From contig NZ_CH672420.1 in the NCBI RefSeq assembly GCF_000152905.1, forward strand, positions 1-64,000: DNA of 64,000 bases, in the 5' to 3' direction. Position numbers and translations under genes: made by a program. This DNA comes from Nitrobacter sp. Nb-311A. Its GTDB lineage: Bacteria; Pseudomonadota; Alphaproteobacteria; Rhizobiales; Xanthobacteraceae. The notes under the pieces were generated by a model that saw only the letters and a program-made list of their open reading frames with translations, made no database searches and was not told the DNA's origin. Of this stretch, positions 8,096-17,281 are shown in pieces; positions within the stretch are counted from its first letter, which is position 1; every line of letters starts with the position of its first letter.

Positions 8096-8599
8096 TCAGA
8101 GGCCGGTCAGCCGGGCATCAATATGATCGTAGGCGTCCCGGATGAGCGACCAGACCCGGGACGTCGAGAGACCGAGTTCAGCCGCGACCTCGGCAATCGT
8201 CATTTCATCGAGCCGGTGCATTTCGAAGGCGATGCGGGTGCGCTCGGGCAGCTCAGCGAGCGCGGCTCTGGTCAGCGCCAGCTTCTGACGGTCGTAGACG
8301 GCGACTTCCGCAGATGGCGTGGGGTCGATGATGGCAGCAAAATCCTCGGCCGACAGATCGACGCGACGCAACACCCGCTCGCGGCGCTGGTGATCGATGC
8401 CCAGATTTCGCGCTACCCGAAACAAATAAGCTGCCGGGTTATGAACCGTCACGGCATTGCCGGGCGGCGAAACAAGAATCTTTACGAAAGTGTCCTGGGT
8501 AATATCCGCCGCCGTTTCCTCACTCAATCCCCGACGCCGCAGCGCTGCGGTAATGTCGCGTGCATGGCGTACAAACAGTCTGTGAAGGTCCCATTTCAT
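8096..8599 (-). CDS. fecI: ECF sigma factor, FecI type
   Basis: An extracytoplasmic-function sigma factor that would direct RNA polymerase to iron-uptake genes. Using the ATG at 8599 (MKWDLHRLFV) it has 167 residues, typical of FecI. Region 2 is seen as DITQDTFVKIL then PAAYLFRVARNLGIDHQRRE; region 4 as LAELPERTRIAFEMHRLDEMT followed by helix-turn-helix IAEVAAELGLSTSRVWSLI. A longer in-frame start at 8677 adds 26 poorly conserved residues. First gene of the fecI-fecR-receptor unit. No Fur or Irr box could be convincingly read upstream. Confidence 0.9.
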   Translation of the reverse strand: MKWDLHRLFVRHARDITAALRRRGLSEETAADITQDTFVKILVSPPGNAVTVHNPAAYLFRVARNLGIDHQRRERVLRRVDLSAEDFAAIIDPTPSAEVAVYDRQKLALTRAALAELPERTRIAFEMHRLDEMTIAEVAAELGLSTSRVWSLIRDAYDHIDARLTGL

Positions 8600-8853
8600 G
8601 AACGTCTCACTGGGCGCTTGCCCGAAGCCATCCTTTGCCCGCACACGGATTCGACCAGCGAAAGGCGCCGCAGCCAAAGAGAAATGGAAGACAAAAGAAC
8701 CATATTGCTAACGTGAAACAGCCAAGGTTGAAGAGACGCCGACGGATTGCCCCTCGCGCGATCGACTTTCAATCGTTTATGGCGTCCAAAATTCTTCCGC
8801 AACCGCAATGATTTGGATTGATTCTAGAAAGCGCCCTGGAAAAGACTTTCTAC

Positions 8854-9153
8854 CTACACCGTCGGAAGTTGTGAGAAGCGTTCGCCGGTCCGGATCATCT
8901 TCAACGCGTTCTCCGCCCCTGGCTGATCCTCAATGCCGTCCACACGCGCGAACTCCGGCCCGTTCCGGCATCGCACCGCCATCTCCGCGACGGCTTCGGC
9001 CGGTCCCACAAACAACGCCTCGACGCTCCCGTCACGCCGGTTTCGCACCCAGCCGCCAACGCCGAGACGGATGGCTTCGCGCATCGTCCAATAGCGGTAA
9101 CCAACGCCCTGAACGCGACCGCGGATCACAACCTGACGAACGACCTCATGCAT
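8854..9153 (-). CDS. acyP: Acylphosphatase
   Basis: Hydrolyses carboxyl-phosphate bonds in small acylphosphates such as acetyl phosphate or carbamoyl phosphate. Start set at 9153 (MHEVVRQVVIRG) giving 99 residues, the normal acylphosphatase size; the ATG at 9204 would add 17 unrelated residues. The signature GRVQGVGYRYWTMREA holds the catalytic Arg and the phosphate-binding loop, and GGWVRNRRDGSVEALF carries the second signature with the catalytic Asn. The gene follows the carboxylase subunit gene on the same strand after 75 bases. Confidence 0.93.
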   Translation of the reverse strand: MHEVVRQVVIRGRVQGVGYRYWTMREAIRLGVGGWVRNRRDGSVEALFVGPAEAVAEMAVRCRNGPEFARVDGIEDQPGAENALKMIRTGERFSQLPTV

Positions 9154-9228
9154 CCGGTGCTCCGATCGGTTGCCGCCCAGCGAAAGCACGGTACGCAGTT
9201 TCAATACTTGGAGACGCCATGGAAGGAT

Positions 9229-11244
9229 TCAAGCGAATTCGAGGATGAGCGCATCCACCGCCAGCGTCGCTCCAGGTACGGCTGCAATCGTCTTGATCGT
9301 TCCGTCTTGCTCCGCACGCAGTACGTTCTGCATCTTCATGGCCTCGATGACCGCCAGTGTCTCGCCGGCTTTGACCTCCTGTCCTTCGGTAACAGCGATC
9401 GAGACGACGAGGCCGGGCATTGGGCATAGCAGCTTCTTGCCGTTGTCAGTGGCGGTCGCCACCGGCATGAGCCGCGCAGCAGCCGCCTCGGTTTGGGTAA
9501 ACACATAGACCGCGACATCGAAACCCTGATGCGCAAGCCGGAATCCGTTTATGATCGGTCTCACCTGTAGTGCGACCGGATGCCCGTCGAGCGTGCCCTG
9601 CCAGATCGGCTGGCCGGGTACCCATTGCGAGAGCAATCGATGGGCTTTGCAGACACTTTCGTCCGCATTTATAAAGCGAACCGCCATGGCGTCGCCATCG
9701 CGCGCGACATCGAGCAGGATTTCATCGTGATCGAGCCACACCGCGCGGCGGCCTTCCCTCGTTACCGGACGACCGTTCATCTGGCCGGAAATCCGCCGCT
9801 TGCGCTCGCCGAGCACATGATCGATTGCAGCCGCTACCGCCGCAAGCCTGCGCGCGGTCTCGTCTTCCGGCGCGCGCGCGGTGAACCCTCTCGGAAATTC
9901 CTCTGCGATGAACCCGGTCGAGAGATTGCCAGCGCGCCAGCGCGGGTGACGCATCAAAGCTGACAGAAACGGAATGTTGTGCCGGATTCCGTCGATATAG
10001 AATTCGTCGAGCGCACGAGCGTGCGCTTCAATGGCAGCGACGCGAGACGGCCCATGGGTCACGAGCTTGGCGATCAGCGGATCGTAATGAATTGAAATCT
10101 CGCTGCCCTCGTACACGCCTGTATCGTTGCGCACGGTGACATCATCTCGGTTCAATTCCGCCGGCGGCCGATATTTGACAAGGCGTCCGATTGAAGGAAG
10201 AAAATTTCGGAAAGGGTCTTCTGCATAGACGCGCGACTCGATTGCCCAGCCCGTCAGCGTCACGTCTTCCTGCACTATCGGCAGCTTTTCTCCTGCGGCG
10301 ATACGGATCATCTGTTCGACCACATCGATGCCGGTAATCAGTTCGGTGACCGGATGCTCGACCTGTAGCCGCGTGTTCATCTCGAGGAAGTAAAAGCTCT
10401 TGTCCTGCCCGACAACAAACTCGACCGTGCCTGCCGAGTCGTAGTTCACCGCCTTGGCTAGCGCCACGGCCTGCTCGCCCATCTTGCGCCGGGTGATCTC
10501 GTCGAGCAGCGGCGACGGCGCCTCCTCGATGATTTTTTGATTTCGCCGCTGAATCGAGCACTCTCGCTCGCCAAGATGGATCACGGCGCCGTGCTTATCG
10601 CCGAGCACCTGGATTTCGATATGCCGGGGATCGACAATAAACTTCTCGATGAAGACGCGATCGTCGCCGAACGAGGCTTTCGCTTCTGCTTTCGCAAGAT
10701 TGAACCCCTCGACCACCCCGGCGCTGGAATGCGCAACGCGCATGCCCTTGCCGCCGCCGCCCGCGGATGCCTTGATCATCACCGGATAGCCGATCTTCTC
10801 GGCGATCTCCGTCGCGTGCTTGTCGTCCTCGATCACGCCGATGAAGCCCGGCACCGTCGAGACTCCCGCTTCCGCCGCCACCTTTTTGGATTCGATCTTG
10901 TCGCCCATCGCGGCGATTGCGTTGGGATTGGGTCCGATGAAAACAACGCCGGCATCCGCGAGCGCTCGCGGGAATCCCTCGCGTTCGGACAGGAACCCAT
11001 AGCCGGGATGGACGGCTTCGGCGCCGCTCTTGCGGCAGGCCTCCACGATTTTCTCGATGACGAGATAGCTTTCAGCGGCCGGCGGGGAACCGATCGGCAC
11101 GGCCTCGTCGGCCATATTAACGTGAAGCGCATCGCGATCCACCTCCGAGTACACGGCGACGGTTTCGATGCCCATCCGGCGGGCGGATCTGATGATCCGG
11201 CAGGCGATCTCGCCGCGGTTGGCGATCAGAATTCGTTTGAACAT
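9229..11244 (-). CDS. pccA: Acetyl/propionyl-CoA carboxylase alpha subunit (biotin carboxylase + BCCP)
   Basis: A 671-residue subunit that carboxylates its own biotin with ATP and bicarbonate and passes the carboxyl to the beta subunit, most likely making methylmalonyl-CoA from propionyl-CoA. Order: biotin carboxylase N-domain ([20 protein letters not shown]), ATP-grasp with GGGGKGMRV and [14 protein letters not shown], biotin-carboxylase C-domain, a linker (BT-like) region, and a C-terminal biotinyl domain with AMKM, biotin on Lys637, 35 residues from the end. ATG at 11244 chosen because the family begins MFKRILIANRG; the open frame extends 50 codons further. The beta subunit is not in this window. 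The substrate is inferred from domain layout and could be another acyl-CoA. Confidence 0.93.
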   Translation of the reverse strand: MFKRILIANRGEIACRIIRSARRMGIETVAVYSEVDRDALHVNMADEAVPIGSPPAAESYLVIEKIVEACRKSGAEAVHPGYGFLSEREGFPRALADAGVVFIGPNPNAIAAMGDKIESKKVAAEAGVSTVPGFIGVIEDDKHATEIAEKIGYPVMIKASAGGGGKGMRVAHSSAGVVEGFNLAKAEAKASFGDDRVFIEKFIVDPRHIEIQVLGDKHGAVIHLGERECSIQRRNQKIIEEAPSPLLDEITRRKMGEQAVALAKAVNYDSAGTVEFVVGQDKSFYFLEMNTRLQVEHPVTELITGIDVVEQMIRIAAGEKLPIVQEDVTLTGWAIESRVYAEDPFRNFLPSIGRLVKYRPPAELNRDDVTVRNDTGVYEGSEISIHYDPLIAKLVTHGPSRVAAIEAHARALDEFYIDGIRHNIPFLSALMRHPRWRAGNLSTGFIAEEFPRGFTARAPEDETARRLAAVAAAIDHVLGERKRRISGQMNGRPVTREGRRAVWLDHDEILLDVARDGDAMAVRFINADESVCKAHRLLSQWVPGQPIWQGTLDGHPVALQVRPIINGFRLAHQGFDVAVYVFTQTEAAAARLMPVATATDNGKKLLCPMPGLVVSIAVTEGQEVKAGETLAVIEAMKMQNVLRAEQDGTIKTIAAVPGATLAVDALILEFA

Positions 11245-11639
11245 GCCTGGCGACCTGCAACCTTCAGGCGCGGTCCAATCTTCAGCACGGTGTACGCGGT
11301 CCGGCCTACGACGCTGTAATGTTTCCTCGTACAGAAAAACCAAACAGCCGCAAAGGCTTTTCAGCAGGAACGAGCGTCGAAAGAGCCTCGACACGCCGCC
11401 CGGTTACAGAGGAATTTTCCCGCTCATTGCCCGTGACCTCGCCAAGTCGCGTCAATTGCGGCCGCGTGGTCCGGAACCCGACAAAAAACGGCAGGAGAAT
11501 AACCCGCCGTTCGTTGGCTTAGAGACTTTCACCGCTTCATGGAAACGGTGAAAGTCTCTATCTTTATGTTTTGACGCGTTTTCTTCACGCGAACCGGATT
11601 CCACTTCGCTCAAAAACGCTATAGTGCGTTCCGCGCGCC
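11245..11639. other. Intergenic region with repeat copy
   Basis: No gene recognised. The region contains the bipartite repeat copy at 11521-11619; the remainder (11245-11520) is upstream of pccA and should carry its promoter, but no clear -35/-10 pair can be read. Confidence 0.5.
11521..11619 (-). repeat. Bipartite palindromic repeat, copy 1
   Basis: Read on the minus strand: a core imperfect palindrome (11619-11576) starting GCGTTTTTGAGCGAAGTGGA and ending GAAGAAAACGC, a linker GTCAAAACATAAAGAT, then a perfect 14-bp hairpin (11546-11559 with 11521-11534) around an 11-base loop. Same architecture as the copies listed at 43480, 58814, 61882, 62853 and 23991. Confidence 0.85.
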
Positions 11640-12212
11640 TTACATGCCGAGATCGAGGATGCCTGGAAAGTGCGCCAGCGGCAGGGTCGCCGCGCCGATC
11701 AGGCTGGCGACCAGCGCCATCAGTTGGCGATTGCTGCGGCGTTTGCCACGCATCTGGCTTGCAATCCACTCCAGCACTTCGATGTTGACGCCCACTGCCC
11801 GGGTCGGCGCCCAGCTTTCGATAGCGGTATCAGGAGCCAGAGCGACGCTGCGCGCCGGCACCGGAAGCCCTGAGGCGGATGCTGCGTGGTGCACAATAGC
11901 TTTGGCAAACAGATCGTCGAACCGTCCGCCATCGCTTCGTTCGGTGGCGGCATCATTGATCTCGAATAGCGCTTCAGCCTCTTCCCGGCTTACCGGCTGG
12001 TTGTCCACCGCATCGGCCGTCAGAAGACGCGCGCACCAGGACGTATCGGTGGAATCGAGCACTCGGGAGAAATGAACCCGGCCCTTGGCAGTCGGCCCCT
12101 CCCCGGTGATGACGCCGTTACGAACGGTTGCAAGAGCGGCCGCCACGTCGTTATGGCTCGCAATAGCGGAAATATCGATAGGGCCGACGGTGGGGGACAT
12201 GTCGGAAAACAT
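11640..12212 (-). CDS. Conserved hypothetical protein with C-terminal membrane segment
   Basis: A 190-residue protein of unknown function. The N-terminus (SPTVGPIDISAIASHNDV) and middle (SREEAEALFEINDAATE, FDDLFAKAIVHHAASA) look like a globular helical domain with repeated acidic residues; the C-terminal 30 residues hold a hydrophobic stretch (LMALVASLIGAATLPL) that is probably a tail anchor. The LFEIND and KAIVHHA strings resemble a conserved hypothetical family I have met in Bradyrhizobium relatives, without a function. It begins at the ATG at 12212 (a second ATG four codons later is possible) and its stop adjoins repeat copy 1, whose second hairpin or core could end its transcript. Confidence 0.75.
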   Translation of the reverse strand: MFSDMSPTVGPIDISAIASHNDVAAALATVRNGVITGEGPTAKGRVHFSRVLDSTDTSWCARLLTADAVDNQPVSREEAEALFEINDAATERSDGGRFDDLFAKAIVHHAASASGLPVPARSVALAPDTAIESWAPTRAVGVNIEVLEWIASQMRGKRRSNRQLMALVASLIGAATLPLAHFPGILDLGM

Positions 12213-12585
12213 GGGAATGCTTCTCTCTTCTGGATCAAATCAGCAATTTCACGCGGGCGTGAATCGTTCGTTAAAATCGGACAATCCGCTGCCACGCTTT
12301 TGAAACGGCACGCAGATGATTTAGTGGTCGCCTCGATGGCGATCCCGGTTCATGGCACCACCTTTCGGCACGCGTGGGGCGACGGCGGGGCAACTTCGGG
12401 ACATCTCCGATCACAATCCCGTAGGCGTTAATTCGCCACAACTGCCCGACGCCGAAAGGAAGATGCTCCACGACCCTCGCGCGGGAAAAAGATATTGTCT
12501 TTTTCGGAACAGGTTCCGTTTCGCGAAGCTGGAGCCTATAGTCCCGCCACCCCACGGCTAACAGTGTGACACGAGGACGTGACTT
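12213..12585. other. Divergent intergenic region with A/T-rich hairpin
   Basis: Separates the minus-strand hypothetical gene from the peroxiredoxin gene and must hold both promoters. No ORF convinces. A perfect hairpin GAAAAAGA/TCTTTTTC with a five-base loop lies at 12485-12505, followed by GGAAC/GTTCC (12507-12518). The order resembles a decayed member of the bipartite repeat family, with CTATAG-like sequence near 12537. Confidence 0.4.
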
Positions 12586-13245
12586 ATGACTCTATCGATT
12601 GGTTCGACCGCCCCTGATTTCGAAGCCGAAAGTACTGAAGGCGCCATCAGCTTTCACAAGTGGCTCGGCGATAGCTGGGGGCTATTCTTCTCGCACCCCA
12701 AGGACTTCACGCCCGTCTGCACCACCGAACTCGGCGCCGTCGCCCGGCTCAAGCCGGAGTTTGACAAGCGGGGCGTCAAGCTGATCGGCATCAGCGTCGA
12801 CCCGACCGATAAGCATCACCTTTGGTCCAAGGATATCGAGGAGACGCAGGGCGTCGCGCCGAACTATCCGCTGATCGCGGATGTCGATTTCAAGGTCGCC
12901 AAGCTTTACGGCATGTTGCCGGCCAGCACGTCCGGCGACGTTAACAAGCGAACGCCTGCCGACAATCAGACCGTGCGCAACATCTTCGTGATCGGTCCCG
13001 ACAAGCAGATCAAGATTGTTCTCATTTATCCGATGAGCACCGGCCGCAACTGGCAGGAGGTGCTGCGCGTGATCGACTCCTTACAGCTCACGGCCAAGCA
13101 CGGCGTCTCGACTCCGTCGGACTGGAAGCAAGGCGACGATGTGTTCCTGTCCGCCGCGGTTCCGGAGGAAGAGGCCCGCAAGAAGTTCCCGAAGGGCTGG
13201 AAATCGCCGAAGCCGTATTTCCGGATTGTCGAGCAGCCGAAGTAA
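12586..13245 (+). CDS. 1-Cys peroxiredoxin (Prx6 type)
   Basis: A 219-residue thiol peroxidase that reduces hydrogen peroxide, organic hydroperoxides or peroxynitrite in the cytoplasm. The thioredoxin-fold N-terminus has FSHPKDFTPVCTTE with the peroxidatic Cys at residue 45 (Thr and Arg partners as expected), and the C-terminal Prx6 extension contains VLRVIDSLQLTA and the FPKGW/KPYFR motif. No resolving Cys is present, as normal for this class. ATG at 12586 preceded by GAGGACG. A strong intrinsic terminator follows 29 bases after the stop, so it is a single-gene unit. Confidence 0.95.
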   Translation: MTLSIGSTAPDFEAESTEGAISFHKWLGDSWGLFFSHPKDFTPVCTTELGAVARLKPEFDKRGVKLIGISVDPTDKHHLWSKDIEETQGVAPNYPLIADVDFKVAKLYGMLPASTSGDVNKRTPADNQTVRNIFVIGPDKQIKIVLIYPMSTGRNWQEVLRVIDSLQLTAKHGVSTPSDWKQGDDVFLSAAVPEEEARKKFPKGWKSPKPYFRIVEQPK

Positions 13246-13273
13246 CGCCGGCAGGCTTCAATCGAGAACGCGC

Positions 13274-13312
13274 AAGTCAAGGGACGCCTCCGGGCGTCCC
13301 TTGACTTTTTTG
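13274..13312 (+). terminator. Rho-independent terminator of peroxiredoxin gene
   Basis: A perfect 15-bp stem (13274-13288 with 13293-13307), a four-base loop TCCG and a run of six T residues, 29 bases after the stop. It is a near-ideal intrinsic terminator. Confidence 0.92.
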
Positions 13313-13460
13313 GTCCCGCGGAAAGCCGGCCGACGCTCAAAAGCAGACTGTCGTCGCCCCGCCGTTGCGGCTTTGAGGACACGACCTTATCCTGGGCTGC
13401 AATAAGCATTCCCGTGCAATCCCTCTGCAATTGCAGAACACCCGCCGAAGAGAAGTCTCC

Positions 13461-14588
13461 ATGCATATTCGCGCCGCAGTCGCCCTTGCCGCCGGCAAGC
13501 CGCTTGAAGTCACGACCGTGGAGCTCGATGGCCCGCGCGAAGGTGAGGTCATGGTCGAGATCAAGGCAACCGGCGTCTGCCACACCGACGAGTTCACCTT
13601 GTCCGGCGCGGATCCGGAAGGGTTGTTTCCGGCGATCCTCGGTCACGAGGGCGCCGGCGTTGTCGTCGATATCGGCAAGGGCGTGACTTCGGTGAAGAAA
13701 GGCGATCACGTTATCCCGCTTTACACGCCCGAATGCCGGCAATGTCCGTCATGCCTGTCACGCAAGACCAATCTCTGCACGGCAATCCGCGCCACGCAGG
13801 GCCAAGGACTGATGCCGGACGGCACGTCGCGCTTCTCTTTCGACGGCAAGCCGCTTCATCACTACATGGGCACGTCGACCTTCGCCAATTACACGGTGCT
13901 GCCGGAGATCGCGGTCGCCAGGATCCGCGAAGACGCCCCTTTCGACAAGGTCTGCTACATCGGCTGCGGCGTCACCACCGGCATAGGCGCGGTCATTAAT
14001 ACCGCGAAGGTCGAACCCGGAGCCAAGGCGATCGTGTTCGGTCTCGGCGGCATCGGTCTGAACGTCCTGCAAGGGTTGAGGCTCGCCGGCGCCGACATGA
14101 TCATCGGCGTGGACATCAACGATGATCGCAAGGCATGGGGCGAGCGCTTCGGCATGACGCACTTCGTCAACCCGACTGACGTGGGAAAAGATCTTGTCCC
14201 TCACCTGGTCGATATGACGAAGTCCGGCGCCGATCAGATCGGCGGCGCGGATTATACGTTCGACTGCACCGGCAACGTAAAGGTGATGCGCCAGGCGCTG
14301 GAAGCCTGTCACCGCGGATGGGGACAATCGATCGTCATCGGCGTCGCGCCCGCCGGCGCGGAGATTGCGACGCGGCCGTTCCAGCTCGTCACGGGTCGTG
14401 TATGGAAGGGCACGGCATTTGGCGGCGCGCGCGGCCGCACCGATGTGCCGAGGATCGTCGACTGGTACATGCAGGGCAAAATCCAGATCGATCCGATGAT
14501 CACCCACGTCATGCCGCTCGACGACATCAACCGAGCCTTCGACCTGATGCGCAAAGGCGAGTCGATCCGCAGCGTTGTGATGTTCTGA
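13461..14588 (+). CDS. adhC: S-(hydroxymethyl)glutathione dehydrogenase (class III alcohol dehydrogenase)
   Basis: Oxidises the glutathione-formaldehyde adduct with NAD, and can reduce S-nitrosoglutathione; it detoxifies formaldehyde. 375 residues. Catalytic zinc ligands: Cys in GVCHTDEF, His in GHEGAGVV and the Cys in YIGCGVTTG; the structural zinc is held by [16 protein letters not shown]. The Rossmann motif is [13 protein letters not shown] followed by the NAD-selecting Asp in IIGVDIN. ATG at 13461 follows GAAGAGAAG; ten further codons upstream are open. Formaldehyde-activating partners (e.g. S-formylglutathione hydrolase) are not beside it here. Confidence 0.95.
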   Translation: MHIRAAVALAAGKPLEVTTVELDGPREGEVMVEIKATGVCHTDEFTLSGADPEGLFPAILGHEGAGVVVDIGKGVTSVKKGDHVIPLYTPECRQCPSCLSRKTNLCTAIRATQGQGLMPDGTSRFSFDGKPLHHYMGTSTFANYTVLPEIAVARIREDAPFDKVCYIGCGVTTGIGAVINTAKVEPGAKAIVFGLGGIGLNVLQGLRLAGADMIIGVDINDDRKAWGERFGMTHFVNPTDVGKDLVPHLVDMTKSGADQIGGADYTFDCTGNVKVMRQALEACHRGWGQSIVIGVAPAGAEIATRPFQLVTGRVWKGTAFGGARGRTDVPRIVDWYMQGKIQIDPMITHVMPLDDINRAFDLMRKGESIRSVVMF

Positions 14589-14589
14589 A

Positions 14590-14667
14590 AGCCCCTCTGC
14601 TATGCCGGAATCAAAAGCGGATTTTTATGATTTCTGAATTGACGCGTTGTCTTCACGTCGCGTGGAG
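14590..14667 (-). repeat. Bipartite palindromic repeat, copy 2 (partial)
   Basis: On the minus strand, CGTGAAGACAACGCGTCAATTC (bases 14656-14635 approximately) matches the core end and linker of the family, but the first half of the palindrome is replaced by the end of the adenylate cyclase gene. The cyclase stop codon (14653-14655) is the TGA of the repeat's CGTGAAGA string. The distal hairpin is degenerate. Confidence 0.6.
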
Positions 14668-16914
14668 CGGTACGATCCGTTCGGCCAGGCGGTGATAGAA
14701 ATCCTGCATGTCTTCGCCGGCGAACTCTTGGCACCGGGCCAGGGCGACCGTCGCCTCAAGCGCATGGCCGGATTCGATCGCGGTCAACAGCACGCCGTGC
14801 TGTCCCTTCCATTCGGTGAACTCCGGCGATGCCGCCACCGAACCGTCGCCGACGATCGCGTAAATTTTTGTGGGCCGTGACTTTCCTTTCAACAGGATCT
14901 CGCCCGCCTCGAGAAGCGCAATTCCTTTGACCCGTCTGGCCACGTCTTCCGAAACCAGAAGGTCCACATCAAGCACCTTGCTTGCCGACTCGATTCGTGC
15001 CGCCACATTCACAACATCGCCCATGGCCGAATAATTGAATCGCCTTTGCGATCCCATATTGCCGACGCAAGCCAGTCCGGCATTGATGCCGATCCCGATC
15101 CTCACACGGGAGTCTTCAAACCCACGCGCAGAGAATCCAAAGACGTCCGCATCGTTGAGCGCGCGGAGCGCCTCACGCATCTTGAGAGCGGCTTGGCAGG
15201 CCCGGGTCGCGTGATCGGGTACGTCGGCCGGCGCATTCCAGAATGCCATGATCGAATCGCCGATGTACTTGTCGATGGTCCCCAGTTCATCCTGTATCGC
15301 ATCCGACAACGGCGCCAGCAGCGTATTGATGAACTCGACAAGTTCGGTCGCGGTCAGAGCTTCAGAGATCGGAGTAAACCCGCGAACATCCATGAACATC
15401 ACGGAAATATCTCGGGACTCGCCACCGAGGCGCATCCCTTGCGGCGAATTTTCAAGCTGGGTGAGCAATTCCGGCGCGAGATACTGACCGAAGGCCTGCC
15501 GCACGAATTTCTTCTCTCGATCGGATGCAACGTGAAGCACGCGCTCTACGGCGATATAGACTGCCAGCGCCGCCAGCGACGGGAAGATGGGATCAATCAA
15601 CAGTCGAAAATGCGAGAAGGCGATCCACGATCCCGCAAGCCCCGCGACAAATCCCACCACACCAGCATAGAACGAGAACCGGGCGCCGAATATCAGGACG
15701 AGGCCGGCGACCAATGCGCCAAATAATACGGTCAGAACGATTTCCAGTCCGTCGGTCCAATCCGGACGCTCGATGAAGTCCTGTGCGAGGATCTGCTCGA
15801 TCAACTGCGCCTGGATCGCGACGCCCGGAACCGGGCCGCCCAGAGGCGTTGCGCGCGAATCCATCAAACCGGCAGCCGATGCGCCGACGAGGACAATCGC
15901 GCCGTCGATCAGCGGCTTCACCGCGACCTCCTTTGCGGGATCGAGAATGTCCTTTACCGATACGTAACGTTGTGGCCGGTCGCGACTGAAATAGATCCGG
16001 GATTCGCCGTTGCTTGTTAACGGCAACTTGAACGCGCCGACCCGCATATCGATTAGCGCGTCGCTGCCCGTATCAGTGTCGCCGCTCGCTCCCGTCCCTC
16101 GCACGACGATGCTTTTCTGGTTCTGAGCGACACGCAACGCCTCGATCGCAAGGCTGGGATAGATGCTCACGCCGTCGGAAAACAGCATAGGAACCCGGCG
16201 CACGATGCCGCCACGGTCGTGCGAGCTTAGATTGATGCCTCCGATGCCTGACGCCTTTTCGTTGAGTGCCGGCAGGCTCGACACCGTGCCATGGAACGGC
16301 GCAAGCACCTTTGTCGGATTGACGCCGACAAAGGCCAGTCCGGCCCGGACCGGCGGGCGCTTGTCATTGGCGGTGCCGAGGGCGGCAAAGCCGAGTACGA
16401 CCCCTGTCTTGCCTATAGCATCGGCGAACGCCTGATCGTGGTCAGGCAGATTCGCGAGCAGCTTCACGGTCTGATCGATATCCGGTGCGCCGGAATCCTT
16501 CAAATCGTCGGCGAGCCGGCGCGGCGTCGTACGATCCGGTTCGGAAAAGATGACATCGTAGGCGACCACGCCGGCACCGAGATCGGCAAGCCGACGGGTT
16601 AGCGCGGCAAGACGTGTCCTCGGCCAGGGCCACTGGCCGTATTCCGAAATCGAGGCTTCATCGATATCGACGATCCGCACAGGCAGATCGGTATAGGCGC
16701 GTGGCTTGAGCCGCTGATAGGTGTCGAACGTACGTTCCTTCAGTTCGGTGACGATGCGCGGGTCATAAGCGCGTAGCGAAGTGAGAAGCACAAGGGTCAA
16801 CACCGCCGCACCGACCGCACGAAGATTCTTGTTGCGCGTCAGTCTGCGCAGGCGCGCCCACGCCAGCATCATCCGTACGCGCAAGGTGCTGCGCAAACGC
16901 GTCGCAGCCTTCAT
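14653..16914 (-). CDS. CHASE2-domain class III adenylate/guanylate cyclase
   Basis: A 753-residue membrane cyclase that would turn an extracellular signal into a cyclic nucleotide, most likely cAMP. One N-terminal membrane span (AVGAAVLTLVLLTSLRAY, about 33-51), a periplasmic CHASE2 sensor (TFDTYQRLKPR, VRIVDIDEASISEYGQWPWPR), three consecutive spans (about 390-465, starting LEIVLTVLFGALVAGLVLIF), then the catalytic domain. Metal-binding aspartates are in MDVRGFT (about residue 508) and KYIGDSIMAF (about 548); GINAGLACVGNMGS and NYSAMGDVVNVAARI are also present. The final residues and stop come from repeat sequence, a probable 3' rearrangement. Upstream on the same strand is the Slam-like gene. 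Confidence 0.92.
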   Translation of the reverse strand: MKAATRLRSTLRVRMMLAWARLRRLTRNKNLRAVGAAVLTLVLLTSLRAYDPRIVTELKERTFDTYQRLKPRAYTDLPVRIVDIDEASISEYGQWPWPRTRLAALTRRLADLGAGVVAYDVIFSEPDRTTPRRLADDLKDSGAPDIDQTVKLLANLPDHDQAFADAIGKTGVVLGFAALGTANDKRPPVRAGLAFVGVNPTKVLAPFHGTVSSLPALNEKASGIGGINLSSHDRGGIVRRVPMLFSDGVSIYPSLAIEALRVAQNQKSIVVRGTGASGDTDTGSDALIDMRVGAFKLPLTSNGESRIYFSRDRPQRYVSVKDILDPAKEVAVKPLIDGAIVLVGASAAGLMDSRATPLGGPVPGVAIQAQLIEQILAQDFIERPDWTDGLEIVLTVLFGALVAGLVLIFGARFSFYAGVVGFVAGLAGSWIAFSHFRLLIDPIFPSLAALAVYIAVERVLHVASDREKKFVRQAFGQYLAPELLTQLENSPQGMRLGGESRDISVMFMDVRGFTPISEALTATELVEFINTLLAPLSDAIQDELGTIDKYIGDSIMAFWNAPADVPDHATRACQAALKMREALRALNDADVFGFSARGFEDSRVRIGIGINAGLACVGNMGSQRRFNYSAMGDVVNVAARIESASKVLDVDLLVSEDVARRVKGIALLEAGEILLKGKSRPTKIYAIVGDGSVAASPEFTEWKGQHGVLLTAIESGHALEATVALARCQEFAGEDMQDFYHRLAERIVPLHAT

Positions 16915-17281
16915 CGGTCCGTCTCGGCAGATGTGAACAGACGAACATGATGGCCGATACAGTCTGAAAATCTTGTCGGCTCGCGACCCGCTTCCGCGGA
17001 CCTTCTGCGCAAGCCTGACTCAGCGCAATCAAGGGACGACAAAGGGTCTGGATCCCGGTTTAATGATTCTATGATCGGCTCAACACTCGCGGACACAACG
17101 ACACCGCGAATATAACCGGCACATTAGCCGAATCCGATCCGTTTGGCGCACAAAAACAAAATCGATCAGACTCATTTCAGATGACCGCTGATGCATCGGC
17201 GAAGGACGCGGTCGTACCTGGCGGTTCACTGTCGGCTTCGCCGCCCGGTTTTGACGTCAGGCGTATCGGCGCAGGCTAGGC
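16915..17281. other. Intergenic, no gene seen
   Basis: Lies between the Slam-like gene and the cyclase. A 32-codon plus-strand ORF at 17181-17279 has no supporting features. No terminator or repeat was recognised; part of it should be the cyclase promoter or leader. Confidence 0.4.

Noticed and set aside
6893-8716. 607-codon plus-strand open frame across fecR and fecI
   Set aside because: Antisense to two clearly recognisable genes; its translation is rich in Arg/Gly/His with no domain.
8700-8853. Fur or Irr (ICE) box upstream of fecI
   Set aside because: TTCTAGAA near 8821 is suggestive but lacks the spacing and second arm of either consensus.
17181-17279. 32-codon plus-strand ORF upstream of the cyclase region
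   Set aside because: Too short, no ribosome-binding site, no hydrophobic or conserved features.
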